Assembly: GCF_001982615.1 (NCBI RefSeq)
Contig: NZ_MLCO01000013.1
Span: 1 to 64,000, forward strand
Reading direction: 5' to 3'
Source: Teichococcus deserti
GTDB lineage: Bacteria > Pseudomonadota > Alphaproteobacteria > Acetobacterales > Acetobacteraceae
Length of the DNA stretch: 64,000 bases
In this document: positions 1-9,609 of the stretch, piece by piece
Layout: every line of letters begins with the position of its first letter
Numbering within the stretch: position 1 is the stretch's first letter
Notes under the pieces: generated by a model
What the model was told of the DNA's origin: nothing
What the model saw: only the letters and a program-made list of their open reading frames with translations
The model's database searches: none
Made by a program: the position numbers and the translations under genes

Positions 1-593
1 ACCATGAGGTCGATATCCGACGAATAGTTCAGCTCGCCGCCGCCGAGCTTGCCCATCCCGAGCACCACCAGGCCGGAACCACGCGCAACACCGCGGGGGT
101 CGCGGGCGCCGCCGCGCGGCAGCCGCAGCTCGCCGCGCGCCGCTGCCTCGCGCAGCAAATGCGCACAGGCATAGTCGATCGCGGCCTCGGCCAGCGTCGA
201 CAGTGCGCCGGTGACGCGGTCCAGCGGCCATTGCCCGGACAGGTCGGCGGCTGCGATCAGCAGTGCCGCCTGCCGCTTGGCCTGGCGCAGCAGGGCAGCC
301 ACCGCGGTCCGCGCCGCATCGGGATCGGCACGTCCGAGCGGGTCGAGGGCGAGCGCGAAAGCCTCGTCCGGCCCTCGCTCGGCGAAACGCAGCAGGGTGG
401 CGCTTTCCCGCTCGGCGAGCTCCGCCAGATAGGGGCTGTGGCCGCCCAGCGCGCCGAGCAGCGCGCTTCCGGCTGTGCTCTCGGCATAGGCCCGCTCGGC
501 AGCACCGCGCTGGGCGAAGGCCTCGATCAGCCGGCTGGCGGCGTCGCGGTCGAAGGGGACGGGCAGAGCGGCGGGCGCGGTGCTGGCGGACAT
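1..593 (-). CDS. glnE: Bifunctional glutamine synthetase adenylyltransferase/deadenylase, N-terminal part (cut by window edge)
   Basis: Reading the minus strand from an ATG at 591-593 gives about 197 codons open to the window edge. The residues GMGKLGGGELNYSSDIDLM at the edge are the nucleotidyltransferase signature of GlnE, in which the two Asp residues bind metal. GlnE adds and removes AMP on glutamine synthetase in response to PII, so it sets nitrogen assimilation. The visible part is the helical N-terminus plus the start of the first (deadenylylating) catalytic domain; full-length proteins are near 950 residues. The ATG is only 17 bases from the divergent start of the AsmA-like gene. Identification is firm from the motif; the rest of the gene is not visible. 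Confidence 0.93.
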   Translation of the reverse strand, partial: MSASTAPAALPVPFDRDAASRLIEAFAQRGAAERAYAESTAGSALLGALGGHSPYLAELAERESATLLRFAERGPDEAFALALDPLGRADPDAARTAVAALLRQAKRQAALLIAAADLSGQWPLDRVTGALSTLAEAAIDYACAHLLREAAARGELRLPRGGARDPRGVARGSGLVVLGMGKLGGGELNYSSDIDLM

Positions 594-610
594 GACGCGG
601 AAGCCAAGCC

Positions 611-3600
611 GTGCAGGGGGTGAGCGGTCAAGCCCTGCGTTTCTGCGGCTGGCTGACCCGGCTGCTGATCGCGCTGGCCATCATCGCCGGGCTGGGTGCC
701 GGGGCGCTGGCCTGGCGGCTGTCGCAAGGACCACTGCACCTTCCCGTGCTGGCCCGGGCGGTGGAAAGGCTGGGTCTGGAGCCGGGTCTGAGCGTGGGCG
801 ATGTTGCCGTCGCCTGGGCCGGGTTCCGCCAAGGCACCGGCTCGCCGCTTGAGCTGCGTCTTTCCGACGTCCGGCTGCGCGACGAGGCCGGCCTGCTTCG
901 CCAGGTCCTGCCCGATGCCAGCGTCAGCCTGGCGCCCGGCCGGCTGCTGCGCGGCCAGGTGACACCGCTGCGCATCGCCGTGCAGCGGCCGAGCATCCTC
1001 CTCGAGCGCGACGCACAGGGCGGCATCAGCCTGGCCATGGGCCGCATCGCCAATCCGGCGCCGTCCAGCGACCCGGATGGGCCGCCGATCGAGGATCCGG
1101 CGGCTGCTCAGGCCGGTGGTGGCGAAATCCTTTCCGATCTCCTAGGCAATGGCGCCGCGGACAATCCGTTCGGCGCGCTGCGCGAGGTGCAGATCTCCGA
1201 CGGCCAGCTGACCGTGCTGGACCGGCAGCTGAACGTTACCTGGCGGCTTGAGCGGGTCTCGCTCACCTTGAACCGGCTGCCGGGCGGGCAGGGCGTGACA
1301 GGCCAGGGCAGCGCCAGCCTGGTGCTGCCGGGCCAGGGCAACGTTCTGCCGGTGCATCTCTCGGGCAGCGCCCAGGGCCAGGGACCCGTCTTCGAAGGCA
1401 AGCTGTCGTTGCCGCAGCTGGAGCCGGCGCGCATCGCCGGCCTGCTGCCGGCGCTGACGCCGCTGCGGCTGATCGACGGGCGGGCCACGCTGGACCTCTC
1501 GGGTCGCTTCGACGGCCGCAGCCCGCAGGCGGCGCCGGAGGTCTCGCTGCGTCTGGCCGCCGGGCCGGGCGGCGTCACCCTCGACAACCACCGTATGGGC
1601 TTCGCCGGGCTGCTGCTGCAGGCGGAGGGCACGCCGACGGGGATGAAGCTGCAGCGGCTGCGGCTGGAGCTGCCGCCGATCGCCCGCGAATCCGGCACCC
1701 AGACCGCGCCGCCGGTGCTGGAGGCGAATGGCCAGGCCGCCCTGCGCGACGGCCGCTGGCGCGCCGGGCTGCAATTCAGCCTGGACCGGGTGGAGGCTGG
1801 CGATCTCGGCGCCTATTGGCCGGCCGAGATCGTGCGCAACGCCCGCCACTGGATCATCGAGAACCTGACCGCCGGCACGCTGCGCGACGGCCGCTTCTCG
1901 CTGCAGGCGGAGGCGGGGGCAGATCTCTCCGGCTTCGCTGTCACCCAGCTGGACGGCACGCTGCGCGCCGAGAACGCCACGGTGCACTGGCTGCGGCCGA
2001 TGGCGCCGCTGGAAGGGGTCAGCGCCACGGCCCGCTTCAGCCTGCCGGAAATCACCATCCAGGTGGAGCAGGCGCGGCAATCCGGCACGGCGCTGACCAC
2101 CCCGGGCGCCACCATCCGCTTCCACGCCCTCGACACGACGCAGGAACTGGCCGAGATCGAGGCGCGGCTGCGCGGTCCGGTGCCCGATGTGGTCACGCTG
2201 ATCCGCCATCCGCGGCTGAAGCTCTTCGAGCGCCGGCCGCTCGACCTGAAGGAGCCGGGCGGCCAGCTGGAGGGCACGCTGCACCTGTCCTTCCCGCTGC
2301 TGGAAGACATTCCTTCCGACGTGCTGAAGGTGGCCGTCCAGGCGCGCATCACCCAGATGCGGCTGGCCGATGTGCTGATGGGCAAGCGGCTGGAGCGCGG
2401 CACCGCCGAGCTCAGCATTGACAACAGCCGGCTGCGCGCCAGTGGCAATGCCCAGCTGGCCGGCATCCCGACCAAGCTGGATCTCGAGATGGATTTCCGC
2501 CAGGGGGCGCCGAACCAGGTGGTCGAGCGCATCCGCGCCGAGGCCCGGCCGGACGCCGCCCGCATCGCCGAGTTCGGGCTCGACCTGGAAGGCTTCGTCG
2601 CCGGACCGGTCGGCGTGCAGGCGGTGATGGAGAAGCGGCGCAACGGCGAGATGCGCGTCGGACTGACCGGCGATCTCAGCGCCAGCCGCATGACCGTTTC
2701 GCCTTTCGCCTGGAGCAAGCCGGCGGGCGTCGCCGCCAGCGCCCAGGCCGAACTTCGCATCGCCGGCGAGGCGCTGCGGGCGGTGGAAAGCTTCCAGGTC
2801 GAGGCGCCTGGGCTTTTCGCCAAGGGCCAGGTTGCCCTCGCCGGCGCCAGCAGGGTGGATCGGATCGACCTGTCCGAGCTACGGCTGCAGCAGAGCCGGT
2901 TGACTGCTGAGGCGCGGCCGCCAGCCACGGCGGGTGGGCCCTGGCGGTTCCGCGCCTCCGGTCCGGTCATGGATCTCGGCCCCAGCATGGCCGAGCCCGA
3001 GCGCCCCGGCGCCGCCGCGGCTGAGGGTCCGCCGGTCACCGTCGAGGGCCATTTCGATCGCGTGCTGCTGGGCGAGGGTCGCGCGCTGACCGCGGTGCAG
3101 GGCCGGGCGGCGGCCGATTCGCGCGGCGTCTGGCGCGAGGCGCGCGTGACCGGCCAGGCCGGCGGCGCCAATGGCGGCTTCGACATCACCGTCACCCCGG
3201 TCGGCAACACGCGGGATCTGCGGCTGAACGCCTCTAATGCCGGCGCCCTGCTGCGGGCTTTCGACGTGCTGCAGACCCTGGAAGGCGGCCGGCTGGCGGT
3301 GACCGGGCGCTGGGCCAGCAACCTTCCCGGCGCCGTGTTGACCGGCAATGCCGAGATGTCCGACTTCGCCGTGCAGGAGGCGCAAGGGGCGGGCAAGCTG
3401 CTGCAGGCGCTGACCGTCTATGGCGTCTTCGATGCGGTGCGCGGCACAGGGCTGAGCTTCTCCCGCATGGTGGCGCCTTTCTCCCTGACGCCGGATGCGC
3501 TGCTGGTGCGCGATGCGCGGGCCTTCTCGCCCTCGCTCGGCGTCACCGCCAAGGGCAGCATTGGGCGCCATGCTGGGCCGATTGACCTGGAGGGCACCAT

Positions 3601-3826
3601 CGTGCCGGCCTATGTGCTGAACTCGCTGCTTGGGCAGATCCCGCTGCTGGGCCGGTTGTTCAGCCCGGAGCAGGGCGGCGGCCTCTTCGCCGCGACCTGG
3701 CGGATGCGCGGGCCATCAGCGGATCCGGCGGTCAGCGTCAATCCTTTGGCGGCACTGACCCCGGGCTTCCTGCGCGGGATCTTCGGCGGCAATCAGAGCA
3801 ACGTACCGCCGGGGCCAGCGCAATAG
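611..3826 (+). CDS. AsmA-like / YhdP-type (DUF3971) large envelope protein
   Basis: A 1071-residue protein with one N-terminal transmembrane helix (about residues 14-36) and a long periplasmic body of alternating beta-strand character. It ends in an AsmA-like C-terminal region (about 850-1040). Family members such as YhdP, TamB and AsmA form long grooved bridges implicated in phospholipid movement to the outer membrane; that role is inferred here. The start is GTG at 611, preceded by GGAAG seven bases upstream; a GTG at 620 in the same frame is an alternative. It stands alone, divergent from glnE. Very long antisense open frames lie across it but look like composition shadows. Confidence 0.85.
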   Translation: MQGVSGQALRFCGWLTRLLIALAIIAGLGAGALAWRLSQGPLHLPVLARAVERLGLEPGLSVGDVAVAWAGFRQGTGSPLELRLSDVRLRDEAGLLRQVLPDASVSLAPGRLLRGQVTPLRIAVQRPSILLERDAQGGISLAMGRIANPAPSSDPDGPPIEDPAAAQAGGGEILSDLLGNGAADNPFGALREVQISDGQLTVLDRQLNVTWRLERVSLTLNRLPGGQGVTGQGSASLVLPGQGNVLPVHLSGSAQGQGPVFEGKLSLPQLEPARIAGLLPALTPLRLIDGRATLDLSGRFDGRSPQAAPEVSLRLAAGPGGVTLDNHRMGFAGLLLQAEGTPTGMKLQRLRLELPPIARESGTQTAPPVLEANGQAALRDGRWRAGLQFSLDRVEAGDLGAYWPAEIVRNARHWIIENLTAGTLRDGRFSLQAEAGADLSGFAVTQLDGTLRAENATVHWLRPMAPLEGVSATARFSLPEITIQVEQARQSGTALTTPGATIRFHALDTTQELAEIEARLRGPVPDVVTLIRHPRLKLFERRPLDLKEPGGQLEGTLHLSFPLLEDIPSDVLKVAVQARITQMRLADVLMGKRLERGTAELSIDNSRLRASGNAQLAGIPTKLDLEMDFRQGAPNQVVERIRAEARPDAARIAEFGLDLEGFVAGPVGVQAVMEKRRNGEMRVGLTGDLSASRMTVSPFAWSKPAGVAASAQAELRIAGEALRAVESFQVEAPGLFAKGQVALAGASRVDRIDLSELRLQQSRLTAEARPPATAGGPWRFRASGPVMDLGPSMAEPERPGAAAAEGPPVTVEGHFDRVLLGEGRALTAVQGRAAADSRGVWREARVTGQAGGANGGFDITVTPVGNTRDLRLNASNAGALLRAFDVLQTLEGGRLAVTGRWASNLPGAVLTGNAEMSDFAVQEAQGAGKLLQALTVYGVFDAVRGTGLSFSRMVAPFSLTPDALLVRDARAFSPSLGVTAKGSIGRHAGPIDLEGTIVPAYVLNSLLGQIPLLGRLFSPEQGGGLFAATWRMRGPSADPAVSVNPLAALTPGFLRGIFGGNQSNVPPGPAQ

Positions 3827-3844
3827 CCGAAGGGGCGCGCCGCC

Positions 3845-4237
3845 TCAGAAGGCGGCGCAGGCCTCACGCACCAGCAGCAGCACCGAGTCCTGCCCGTGAC
3901 GCTGCCGCCAAGCCTGGGCCAGCGGCGCTGCGCGGTGGGCGGCGCCGGCGGCATCGGTGCCGGGCAGCACCAGCATCAGATGCTTGCTGGGCTCGCGGAT
4001 CACCTGGCCATCGGCGTTGCGCCACTGGCCGGCGCTGTCCTCGACCGTCAGCCCGTCGGGGAAAGCCGGGGTGACGACATCCGCCAGGAACTCGTCCCAA
4101 GCGGAGGGCGGCACAAACCCACCGTCAGGCAGGCCGCGGCCGAAGAACAGCTCGGCGACGCTGACCGGCGCCAGGCTGGAGGGGCAGGGGCTGCAGGCCG
4201 CCAGCAGGGGCAGCAGCACCAGGAAGCTGAGCTGCAT
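3845..4237 (-). CDS. DUF3574 domain lipoprotein
   Basis: A 130-residue protein beginning MQLSFLVLLPLLAACSP, a lipoprotein signal with a lipobox (LAAC) and Cys15 as the probable lipidated residue. The mature part has the LFFGRG...VPPSAWDEFLADVVTPAFPDGLTV pattern, with a C-terminal strand holding VLLLVREA. I recognise this as DUF3574, a small periplasmic family of unknown function. It converges with the AsmA-like gene with only 18 bases between the stops and lies downstream of tyrS on the same strand, separated by 78 bases. No function can be assigned from sequence. The domain call rests on memory of the family, so it is moderately sure. Confidence 0.72.
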   Translation of the reverse strand: MQLSFLVLLPLLAACSPCPSSLAPVSVAELFFGRGLPDGGFVPPSAWDEFLADVVTPAFPDGLTVEDSAGQWRNADGQVIREPSKHLMLVLPGTDAAGAAHRAAPLAQAWRQRHGQDSVLLLVREACAAF

Positions 4238-4315
4238 GCCCGACCCCGTTTGTTAAGGCGATCCTCTGGGCTGCCGCGTCCCACCTTCCGGCGTCGCCGC
4301 GGCAGCCCGAAGGTA

Positions 4316-5536
4316 TCAAGGGCGGATCAGGACGTGGCGCTTGCGGCCGGCGGAGAGCTTGGCGGCGCCGTCGCGCAGATCGGCCGCTGTCACCTCCTGC
4401 GCCTCGTCGCTGATCGCGGCGTCGTTCAGCTTCAGCCCGTTCTGCCGGATCAGCCGCCGCGCCTCGCCCTTGCTGGCGGCGAAGCCGGCCTGCACTGCCA
4501 GGTCGATCACCGTCGCCGGCAGGCTGGCGGTGATGCTGGGCAAGGTTTCGGCCGCCTGGCCTTCCTCGAAGGCGCGGCGGGCGGTCTCGGCGGCGAGTTC
4601 CGCGGCCGCGCGGCCATGCAGCATGGCGGTGGCCTCGGTGGCCAACACCTTCTTGGCCTCATTCACCTCCGAGCCGGCCAGCGCGCCCAGGCGGCGCACC
4701 TCGTCCATCGGCAGCTCGGTGAACAGCGCCAGGAAGCGGCCGACATCGGCATCCTCGGTGTTGCGCCAGAATTGCCAGTAGTCATAGGCCGCCAGCCGGT
4801 CGGGGTTGAGCCAGACCGCGCCGCCGGCGGTCTTGCCCATCTTGGTGCCGGAGGCGGTGGTCAGCAGCGGGGTGGTCAGGCCGAAGACCTCGGCGCTGTC
4901 GCAACGCCTGTTCAGCTCGACGCCCATGATGATGTTGCCCCACTGGTCGGAGCCGCCCATCTGCAGCCCGACCCCGTGCCGGCGCTGCAGCTCGAGGAAG
5001 TCGTAGGACTGCAGCAGCATGTAGTTGAATTCGAGGAAGGAGAGCGGCTGCTCGCGGTCCAGGCGCAGCTTGACGCTGTCCATGGTCAGCATGCGGTTGA
5101 CGCTGAAATGCCGGCCGATGTCGCGCAGGAAGGGGATGTAGAGCAGCTTGTCGAGCCACTCGGCATTGTCGAGCATCATCGCGCCGCTGCCGGGCGCGAA
5201 GTCGAGGAAGGCGTCGAAGGTGCGGCGGATGCCGGCCTTGTTGACCTCGATCTGCTCGTCGCTCAGCAGCGGCCGGGCGTCGTCGCGGAAGGAAGGGTCG
5301 CCAATTTTGGTGGTGCCGCCGCCGAGAAGGGCCACCGGGCGATGGCCGGTCTTCTGCAGCAGCCGCAGCAGCATGATCGACAGCAGGTGGCCGACATGCA
5401 GGCTGTCCGCCGTGCAGTCGAAGCCGACATAAGCGGGAAGCGGGCCCTGCTTCATCCGGGCGGCCATGGCCGCCTCGTCCGTCACCTGGTGGATATAGCC
5501 ACGCTCGCGCGCGACATGCAGAAACTCGTCGGTCAT
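4316..5536 (-). CDS. tyrS: Tyrosyl-tRNA synthetase
   Basis: A 406-residue class I aminoacyl-tRNA synthetase that charges tRNA-Tyr. The HIGH motif is HVGH at residues 47-50 in [10 protein letters not shown]. The KMSKS equivalent is KMGKT near residue 235, in [10 protein letters not shown]. An S4-like RNA-binding domain closes the protein ([18 protein letters not shown]). The ATG at 5534-5536 was chosen because the family N-terminus begins there; the open frame continues upstream for another 120 codons without homology and over the anmK start. It is divergent from anmK, leaving 66 bases that must hold both promoters. Length and motifs match the bacterial TyrS type that shares the KMxK(S/T) variant. 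Confidence 0.96.
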   Translation of the reverse strand: MTDEFLHVARERGYIHQVTDEAAMAARMKQGPLPAYVGFDCTADSLHVGHLLSIMLLRLLQKTGHRPVALLGGGTTKIGDPSFRDDARPLLSDEQIEVNKAGIRRTFDAFLDFAPGSGAMMLDNAEWLDKLLYIPFLRDIGRHFSVNRMLTMDSVKLRLDREQPLSFLEFNYMLLQSYDFLELQRRHGVGLQMGGSDQWGNIIMGVELNRRCDSAEVFGLTTPLLTTASGTKMGKTAGGAVWLNPDRLAAYDYWQFWRNTEDADVGRFLALFTELPMDEVRRLGALAGSEVNEAKKVLATEATAMLHGRAAAELAAETARRAFEEGQAAETLPSITASLPATVIDLAVQAGFAASKGEARRLIRQNGLKLNDAAISDEAQEVTAADLRDGAAKLSAGRKRHVLIRP

Positions 5537-5602
5537 CGCCAATGCCCAGTTGTGGCCCTGGGGGGACTTCCCCCGGGACTGCGGCCCTAGCACAGTAGGA
5601 GG

Positions 5603-6700
5603 ATGCTGCGAACCATCGGGCTGATGAGTGGCACCTCGCTGGATGGCGTGGATGCCGCATGGGTTGAGACAGACGGGGAGAGGATCGGGCGGATCGGGCC
5701 AAGCCTGACCATGCCCTACGACCCGGCGCTGCGCCGCGACCTGCGCAAGCTGCTGGACCTGGCCGAGGCCATGCTGCCCGACGACCCCTTCCTGCAGGAT
5801 TGCGAGCGCAGGGTCACCGAGCGCCATGCCGAGGCGGTGCTGAAGCTGGGTCTGGATGCCGATCTGCTCGGCTTCCACGGCCAGACCATCCTGCACCGGC
5901 CGGTGGCGGGAAAGCCCGGCGAGGGCCGTACCTGGCAGATCGGCGACGCGGCGCTGCTAGCGCGGCTGACTGGCAGCCCGGTCGCGCATGACTTCCGCAG
6001 CGCCGATGTGGCCGCCGGCGGGCAGGGCGCGCCGCTGGTGCCCGTGGTGCATGCGGTGCTGGCCGCCGCACTGCCGAAGCCGCTGGCGATCCTGAACCTG
6101 GGCGGGGTTGGCAATGTCACCTGGATCGGCCGCGACGGCCGGCTGATCGCCTTCGACACCGGTCCGGCCAATGGCCCGCTGGACGATTGGGCACGGCGGG
6201 CGACGGGGGCCGACTATGACAAGGACGGCCGGCTGGCCCTGGCCGGCCAGGCGGATGGCGCCATGCTGGGCCATCTGCTGGCGCATCCCTATCTGAAGGC
6301 GGCGCCGCCGAAATCGCTCGACCGGCTGGATTTCGACCGGGCGTTGCGCGATGCGGGCGCCTCGGGCCTGTCCCCGGCCGATGGCGCGGCGACCCTGGTG
6401 GCCTTCTGCGCCTGCGCCGTCGCTGCTGCCGGGCGGCATTTCCCCGAGCCACCGCTGCAGTGGCTGGTCGCCGGCGGCGGGCGGCGCAACCCGGCGCTGA
6501 TGCGCGCCCTGGCTGGCGCCCTGCCGGAGCCGGTCCGCCCGGTGGAGGTGGCCGGGTGGGACGGCGATGCGCTGGAGGCCCAGGCCTTTGGTGTGCTCGC
6601 CGCCCGCGTCGCCAACGGCTTGCCGTTGACCTTCCCCGGCACCACCGGCGCGCCGCAGCCGCTGACCGGCGGCCGGCTGGTGACGCTGAGCAACGCTTAA
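5603..6700 (+). CDS. anmK: Anhydro-N-acetylmuramic acid kinase
   Basis: A 365-residue sugar kinase that opens and phosphorylates 1,6-anhydro-MurNAc released during cell-wall turnover, giving MurNAc-6-phosphate for recycling. The N-terminal phosphate-binding loop is [15 protein letters not shown] (residues 6-20). Further marks are [29 protein letters not shown] and the late [10 protein letters not shown], all in AnmK order. The ATG at 5603 follows an AGGAGG-like ribosome site (gtaggagg). It is divergent from tyrS, as in many alphaproteobacteria, and is closed by a strong hairpin at 6705-6742. Confidence 0.96.
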   Translation: MLRTIGLMSGTSLDGVDAAWVETDGERIGRIGPSLTMPYDPALRRDLRKLLDLAEAMLPDDPFLQDCERRVTERHAEAVLKLGLDADLLGFHGQTILHRPVAGKPGEGRTWQIGDAALLARLTGSPVAHDFRSADVAAGGQGAPLVPVVHAVLAAALPKPLAILNLGGVGNVTWIGRDGRLIAFDTGPANGPLDDWARRATGADYDKDGRLALAGQADGAMLGHLLAHPYLKAAPPKSLDRLDFDRALRDAGASGLSPADGAATLVAFCACAVAAAGRHFPEPPLQWLVAGGGRRNPALMRALAGALPEPVRPVEVAGWDGDALEAQAFGVLAARVANGLPLTFPGTTGAPQPLTGGRLVTLSNA

Positions 6701-6704
6701 AAAC

Positions 6705-6742
6705 GAAAGGGGCCGGGAGGCGATTGCCCCCCGGCCCCTTTC
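6705..6742. terminator. Bidirectional hairpin terminator between anmK and alpha/beta hydrolase
   Basis: Perfect 13-base arms GAAAGGGGCCGGG (6705-6717) and CCCGGCCCCTTTC (6730-6742), flanked by A-rich sequence on the left. It sits between two convergent stop codons at 6700 and 6764, so it can serve both genes. Confidence 0.85.
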
Positions 6743-6763
6743 GACAGGTTTGCCGACGGAGGG

Positions 6764-7432
6764 TCAGTCCGCCGCCATCGCCATCCGCGCGCGGTTCAGC
6801 ATCGTCCGCACATGGTCTTCCGCGGCCGCGGCCACGCGCTCGGTCTGCTCGGCCGTGAAGACATGGCCTGCGCTTTCCTGCACGCGATAGTCGATCTTGA
6901 TGCCGCGCTGGGTGTTCAGCTTGTCGACCAGCTTCCGCACCGAGGCCTCGGGCACCAGCTCGTCCTCGGCGCCATGCAGGATCAGCCCCGAGCAGGGGCA
7001 GGGCGCCAGGAAGCCGAAGTCGTAATGGCTGGCGGGCGCCGCGATGCTGACGAAGCCGCCGATCTCCGGGCGACGCATCAGCAGCTGCATGCCGACATAG
7101 GAGCCGAAGGAATAGCCTGCCACCCACAGCATCGAGGCGTTCGGATTGACCGCCTGCAGGAAGTCGAGCGCCGCGGCGGCGTCCGAGATCTCGCCGATGC
7201 CGCCGTCATAGCGACCCTGGCTGCGGCCGACCCCGCGGAAATTGAAGCGCAGGGTAGAAAAGCCCATGTCCTCGAAGCGCTTGTACAGCGCGTGGACCAC
7301 CCGGTTGTTCATCGTCCCGCCATGCAGCGGGTGCGGATGCAGGACCAGCGCCACAGGGGCATTGGGCTGCTTCGCGTGATGGTAACGACCCTCCAGCCGG
7401 CCATCCGGCCCGGCAAACATCACCTCAGGCAT
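6764..7432 (-). CDS. Alpha/beta hydrolase
   Basis: A 222-residue cytosolic hydrolase of the compact CocE/dienelactone-like group. The nucleophile elbow is GYSFG, the acid is likely the Asp in HGAEDELVPE, and the His is in SAGHVF. An early HPHPLHGG motif and FNFRGVGRSQG are typical of this conserved single-gene family in alphaproteobacteria. The substrate is unknown. The start at 7430-7432 is preferred over the longer upstream frame because AGGGGA lies just before it and the family begins with MPEVMF. It converges on anmK across the shared terminator. Confidence 0.85.
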   Translation of the reverse strand: MPEVMFAGPDGRLEGRYHHAKQPNAPVALVLHPHPLHGGTMNNRVVHALYKRFEDMGFSTLRFNFRGVGRSQGRYDGGIGEISDAAAALDFLQAVNPNASMLWVAGYSFGSYVGMQLLMRRPEIGGFVSIAAPASHYDFGFLAPCPCSGLILHGAEDELVPEASVRKLVDKLNTQRGIKIDYRVQESAGHVFTAEQTERVAAAAEDHVRTMLNRARMAMAAD

Positions 7433-7821
7433 CGTCCCCTTGCATCCAGTGCGGTGGGCGCGGCAGCGCCCGGTTGGGAAACCGTGAAGCCCAGGCGACC
7501 GCGTCAGCGGCATCCGGGCCGGTCAAGGCATGTCCCCGGCGGGGAAAGGGGCGGCCAGGGGAGGGGGCTGGTCTCGGCCGAATGGTTGACGCAATCGGTC
7601 GGGATCAATAGCCTCATCCCTCGCGACACGATGTCGCGGCAGTCCGGCTCCCATCATGCCTTTGACGTCTCGGGACAGGCTTCCGCTTCCCGCGACCGGG
7701 TTAATATAGGCAAGCGCGCGCCGCTTTCATAACGGATTATGGCATGGCCCCCCCGTCGGCGTGGTTACGCCCTCTTGAGCGCAGGTATCGCTCTGCGCCT
7801 GCACTTTCGAAAATTTGAGCC
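7433..7821. promoter_or_regulatory. 389-base intergenic region upstream of iscR and the hydrolase
   Basis: This gap separates two divergent genes. No credible small gene was found. A TTGACG at 7586-7591 with TAGCCT 17 bases later is a possible plus-strand promoter, and TATAGG at 7705-7710 is a possible -10 element nearer iscR. The stretch 7700-7745 is AT-richer than its surroundings. I could not find a clear IscR or Irr operator by eye. Regulation of the sulfur cluster is most likely located here. Confidence 0.4.
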
Positions 7822-8331
7822 ATGCGCCTGTCTACACGGGGGCGTTACGCCGTCATGGCCCTGGTCGAGCTGGCAGCTCGGATGCGAGATCGTCAAAATA
7901 GTGATGACTGCCATGCGCTTTGCGCGCCATCGCGCGAGCGCCCGGTCAGCTTGACGGAGATTGCCCAGGCTCAGATTCTGTCCGTGGCCTATCTGGAGCA
8001 ACTTTTTGCAAGGCTCCGGCGGTCCGGACTTGTCGATTCGGCTCGCGGGCCTGGCGGCGGCTATCGTCTGGCCCGCCCCGCCGACGCCATCACCATCGGC
8101 GAGATCATCGAGGCGGTGGACGAGCCGATCACCGCCACCCGCTGTTCCGACGGTACGCCGGGTTGCCTGTCCGGCAATCGCTGCCTGACCCACGACCTGT
8201 GGCATGAACTCGGCGAGCAGATCCGGCTGTTCCTGCTTCACACCTCGCTGGCCGATGTGGTGGAGGGGCGGGTCTGCGGCCGCGCCGTGCCGCCAGCAGA
8301 CTACCGCTGCCGCGACGAAGACAGCGCATGA
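7822..8331 (+). CDS. iscR: Rrf2-family Fe-S sensing regulator, IscR type
   Basis: A 169-residue winged-helix regulator that senses Fe-S status through a bound [2Fe-2S] cluster. The N-terminus MRLSTRGRYAVMALVELA and GLVDSARGPGGGYRLARP (69-86) are the Rrf2 DNA-binding domain. The cluster ligands are C108, C115 and C121, with H124 in RCLTHDLW. The spacing between the first two Cys is six residues, against five in E. coli IscR. There is also an insertion of about 16 residues at 23-39 in the helix-turn-helix region carrying C30 and C34 (CHALC), absent from the E. coli protein. It heads the sulfur cluster and overlaps the next gene by four bases. Confidence 0.9.
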   Translation: MRLSTRGRYAVMALVELAARMRDRQNSDDCHALCAPSRERPVSLTEIAQAQILSVAYLEQLFARLRRSGLVDSARGPGGGYRLARPADAITIGEIIEAVDEPITATRCSDGTPGCLSGNRCLTHDLWHELGEQIRLFLLHTSLADVVEGRVCGRAVPPADYRCRDEDSA

Positions 8332-9413
8332 CCCTCTATCTGGACGCGAATGCCACCGAGCCGCTGCGCCCCGCCGCGCGGCAGGCGGTGCTGGAGGCGC
8401 TCGACCTGGTCGGCAATCCCTCCTCCATCCATGCCGAGGGCCGAGCTGCCCGCGCCTTGCTGGAAGGCGCCCGTGGCCGGATCGCTGCCCGCTTCGGCGG
8501 CAGGGCGCGCGACCTGGTCTTCACCGCGGGAGCCACGGAAGCCAATGCCCTGGCGCTGCTTGGCCTCGGCGCCCGGCGCCGCTTGCTGGCCGGGGCCACC
8601 GAGCACCCGGCCATTCTGCGCGCCGCCCCAAGCGTCGAGACCCTGCCGGTGCTGCCCGATGGCCAGCTCGACCTGGCCAGGCTGGAGGCCACGCTGGCCG
8701 GTGGCTCGCCGGCCCTGGTCGCGGTGATGGCCGCCAACAACGAGACCGGCGTGCTGCACCCGCTGGCCGAGATTTCTGCCCTTTGCCGGCATCACGGCGC
8801 GCTGCTGCATGTCGATGCGGTGCAGAGGGCCGGGCGGTTGCCGCTGTCGCTGGCCGAACTCGGTGCCGATTCCATGGCGCTCTCGGCGCATAAGCTGGGT
8901 GGGCCCAAAGGCGTGGGCGCGTTGTTGCTGCGCCCCGGGCTGGACGTCGCGGCCCAGTTTCCCGGCGGTGGGCAGGAACGCGGCCGCCGCGGCGGCACCG
9001 AGGCGCTGCCGGCTATCGCCGGCTTCGCCGCTGCGGTGGAGGCGGTCGACCCGGACGAGGCGCCTCGCCTCGCCGCGCTGCGTGATGCCATCGAGCAGGG
9101 CGCCGGCCTGCCGATCGCTGGCGGCAGCGCTCCGCGCCTGCCCAACACCAGCTGCCTGATCCTGCCTGGCGTCATGGCCGAGACTCAGGTGATCGCGCTG
9201 GACCTCGCCGGCATCCGGGTTTCGTCCGGCTCGGCCTGCTCCTCCGGCAAGGTCGGACCCAGCGGCGTGCTGCTGGCCATGGGGCTGGGTGACGCGGCGG
9301 GCTGCGCCATCCGCGTCTCGCTGCCCTGGAACGCGCCGGCCGATGCCGCCGAGCGCTTTCTCGCCGCCCATGTCGCCATGCGGCAGCGTATGGCGGCACG
9401 CCGGGCCGGCTAA
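8328..9413 (+). CDS. Cysteine desulfurase, NifS/IscS class V aminotransferase (first copy)
   Basis: A 361-residue PLP enzyme that removes sulfur from cysteine to form a protein persulfide. Seen are LDANATEPLRP at the N-terminus, NNETGVLHP, the PLP lysine in LSAHKLGGPKG, and the persulfide Cys in SSGSACSSGK. Its start overlaps the iscR stop as ATGA, so the two are translationally coupled. It is more divergent than the second desulfurase at 11012 (for example NATEPLRP in place of the usual HATTPLDP), so it is probably a specialised paralogue. Which acceptor it serves cannot be told from sequence. Confidence 0.9.
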   Translation: MTLYLDANATEPLRPAARQAVLEALDLVGNPSSIHAEGRAARALLEGARGRIAARFGGRARDLVFTAGATEANALALLGLGARRRLLAGATEHPAILRAAPSVETLPVLPDGQLDLARLEATLAGGSPALVAVMAANNETGVLHPLAEISALCRHHGALLHVDAVQRAGRLPLSLAELGADSMALSAHKLGGPKGVGALLLRPGLDVAAQFPGGGQERGRRGGTEALPAIAGFAAAVEAVDPDEAPRLAALRDAIEQGAGLPIAGGSAPRLPNTSCLILPGVMAETQVIALDLAGIRVSSGSACSSGKVGPSGVLLAMGLGDAAGCAIRVSLPWNAPADAAERFLAAHVAMRQRMAARRAG

Positions 9414-9609
9414 GGTCGCCCGTATCGGAGGGCGATGGCCGGCACTGGGCGGATGCCCTGGGCCGGGGAACTTCGCCGTTATCGCCAGACAAAATGGCCA
9501 GGGCCGGGGTGGGGCTGGTGGCCGCCGGGGCGCGTGCTAGCGTCGTGGCCGAGACGAGTCCGGGCCCACCGGACCGCACGGCGCTCCCTTCCTGCGAGGA
9601 TTCTTCCCG

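Noticed and set aside
1142-3396. Long minus-strand open frames (380 and 527 codons) across the AsmA-like gene
   Set aside because: They lie entirely antisense to a clear gene, have Arg/Ser/Pro-rich composition typical of GC-rich shadow frames, and contain no recognisable domain.
3896-5590. 564-codon plus-strand frame antisense to tyrS
   Set aside because: Composition is Gln/Gly/His/Ala-rich without any fold pattern, and the opposite strand encodes full TyrS motifs.
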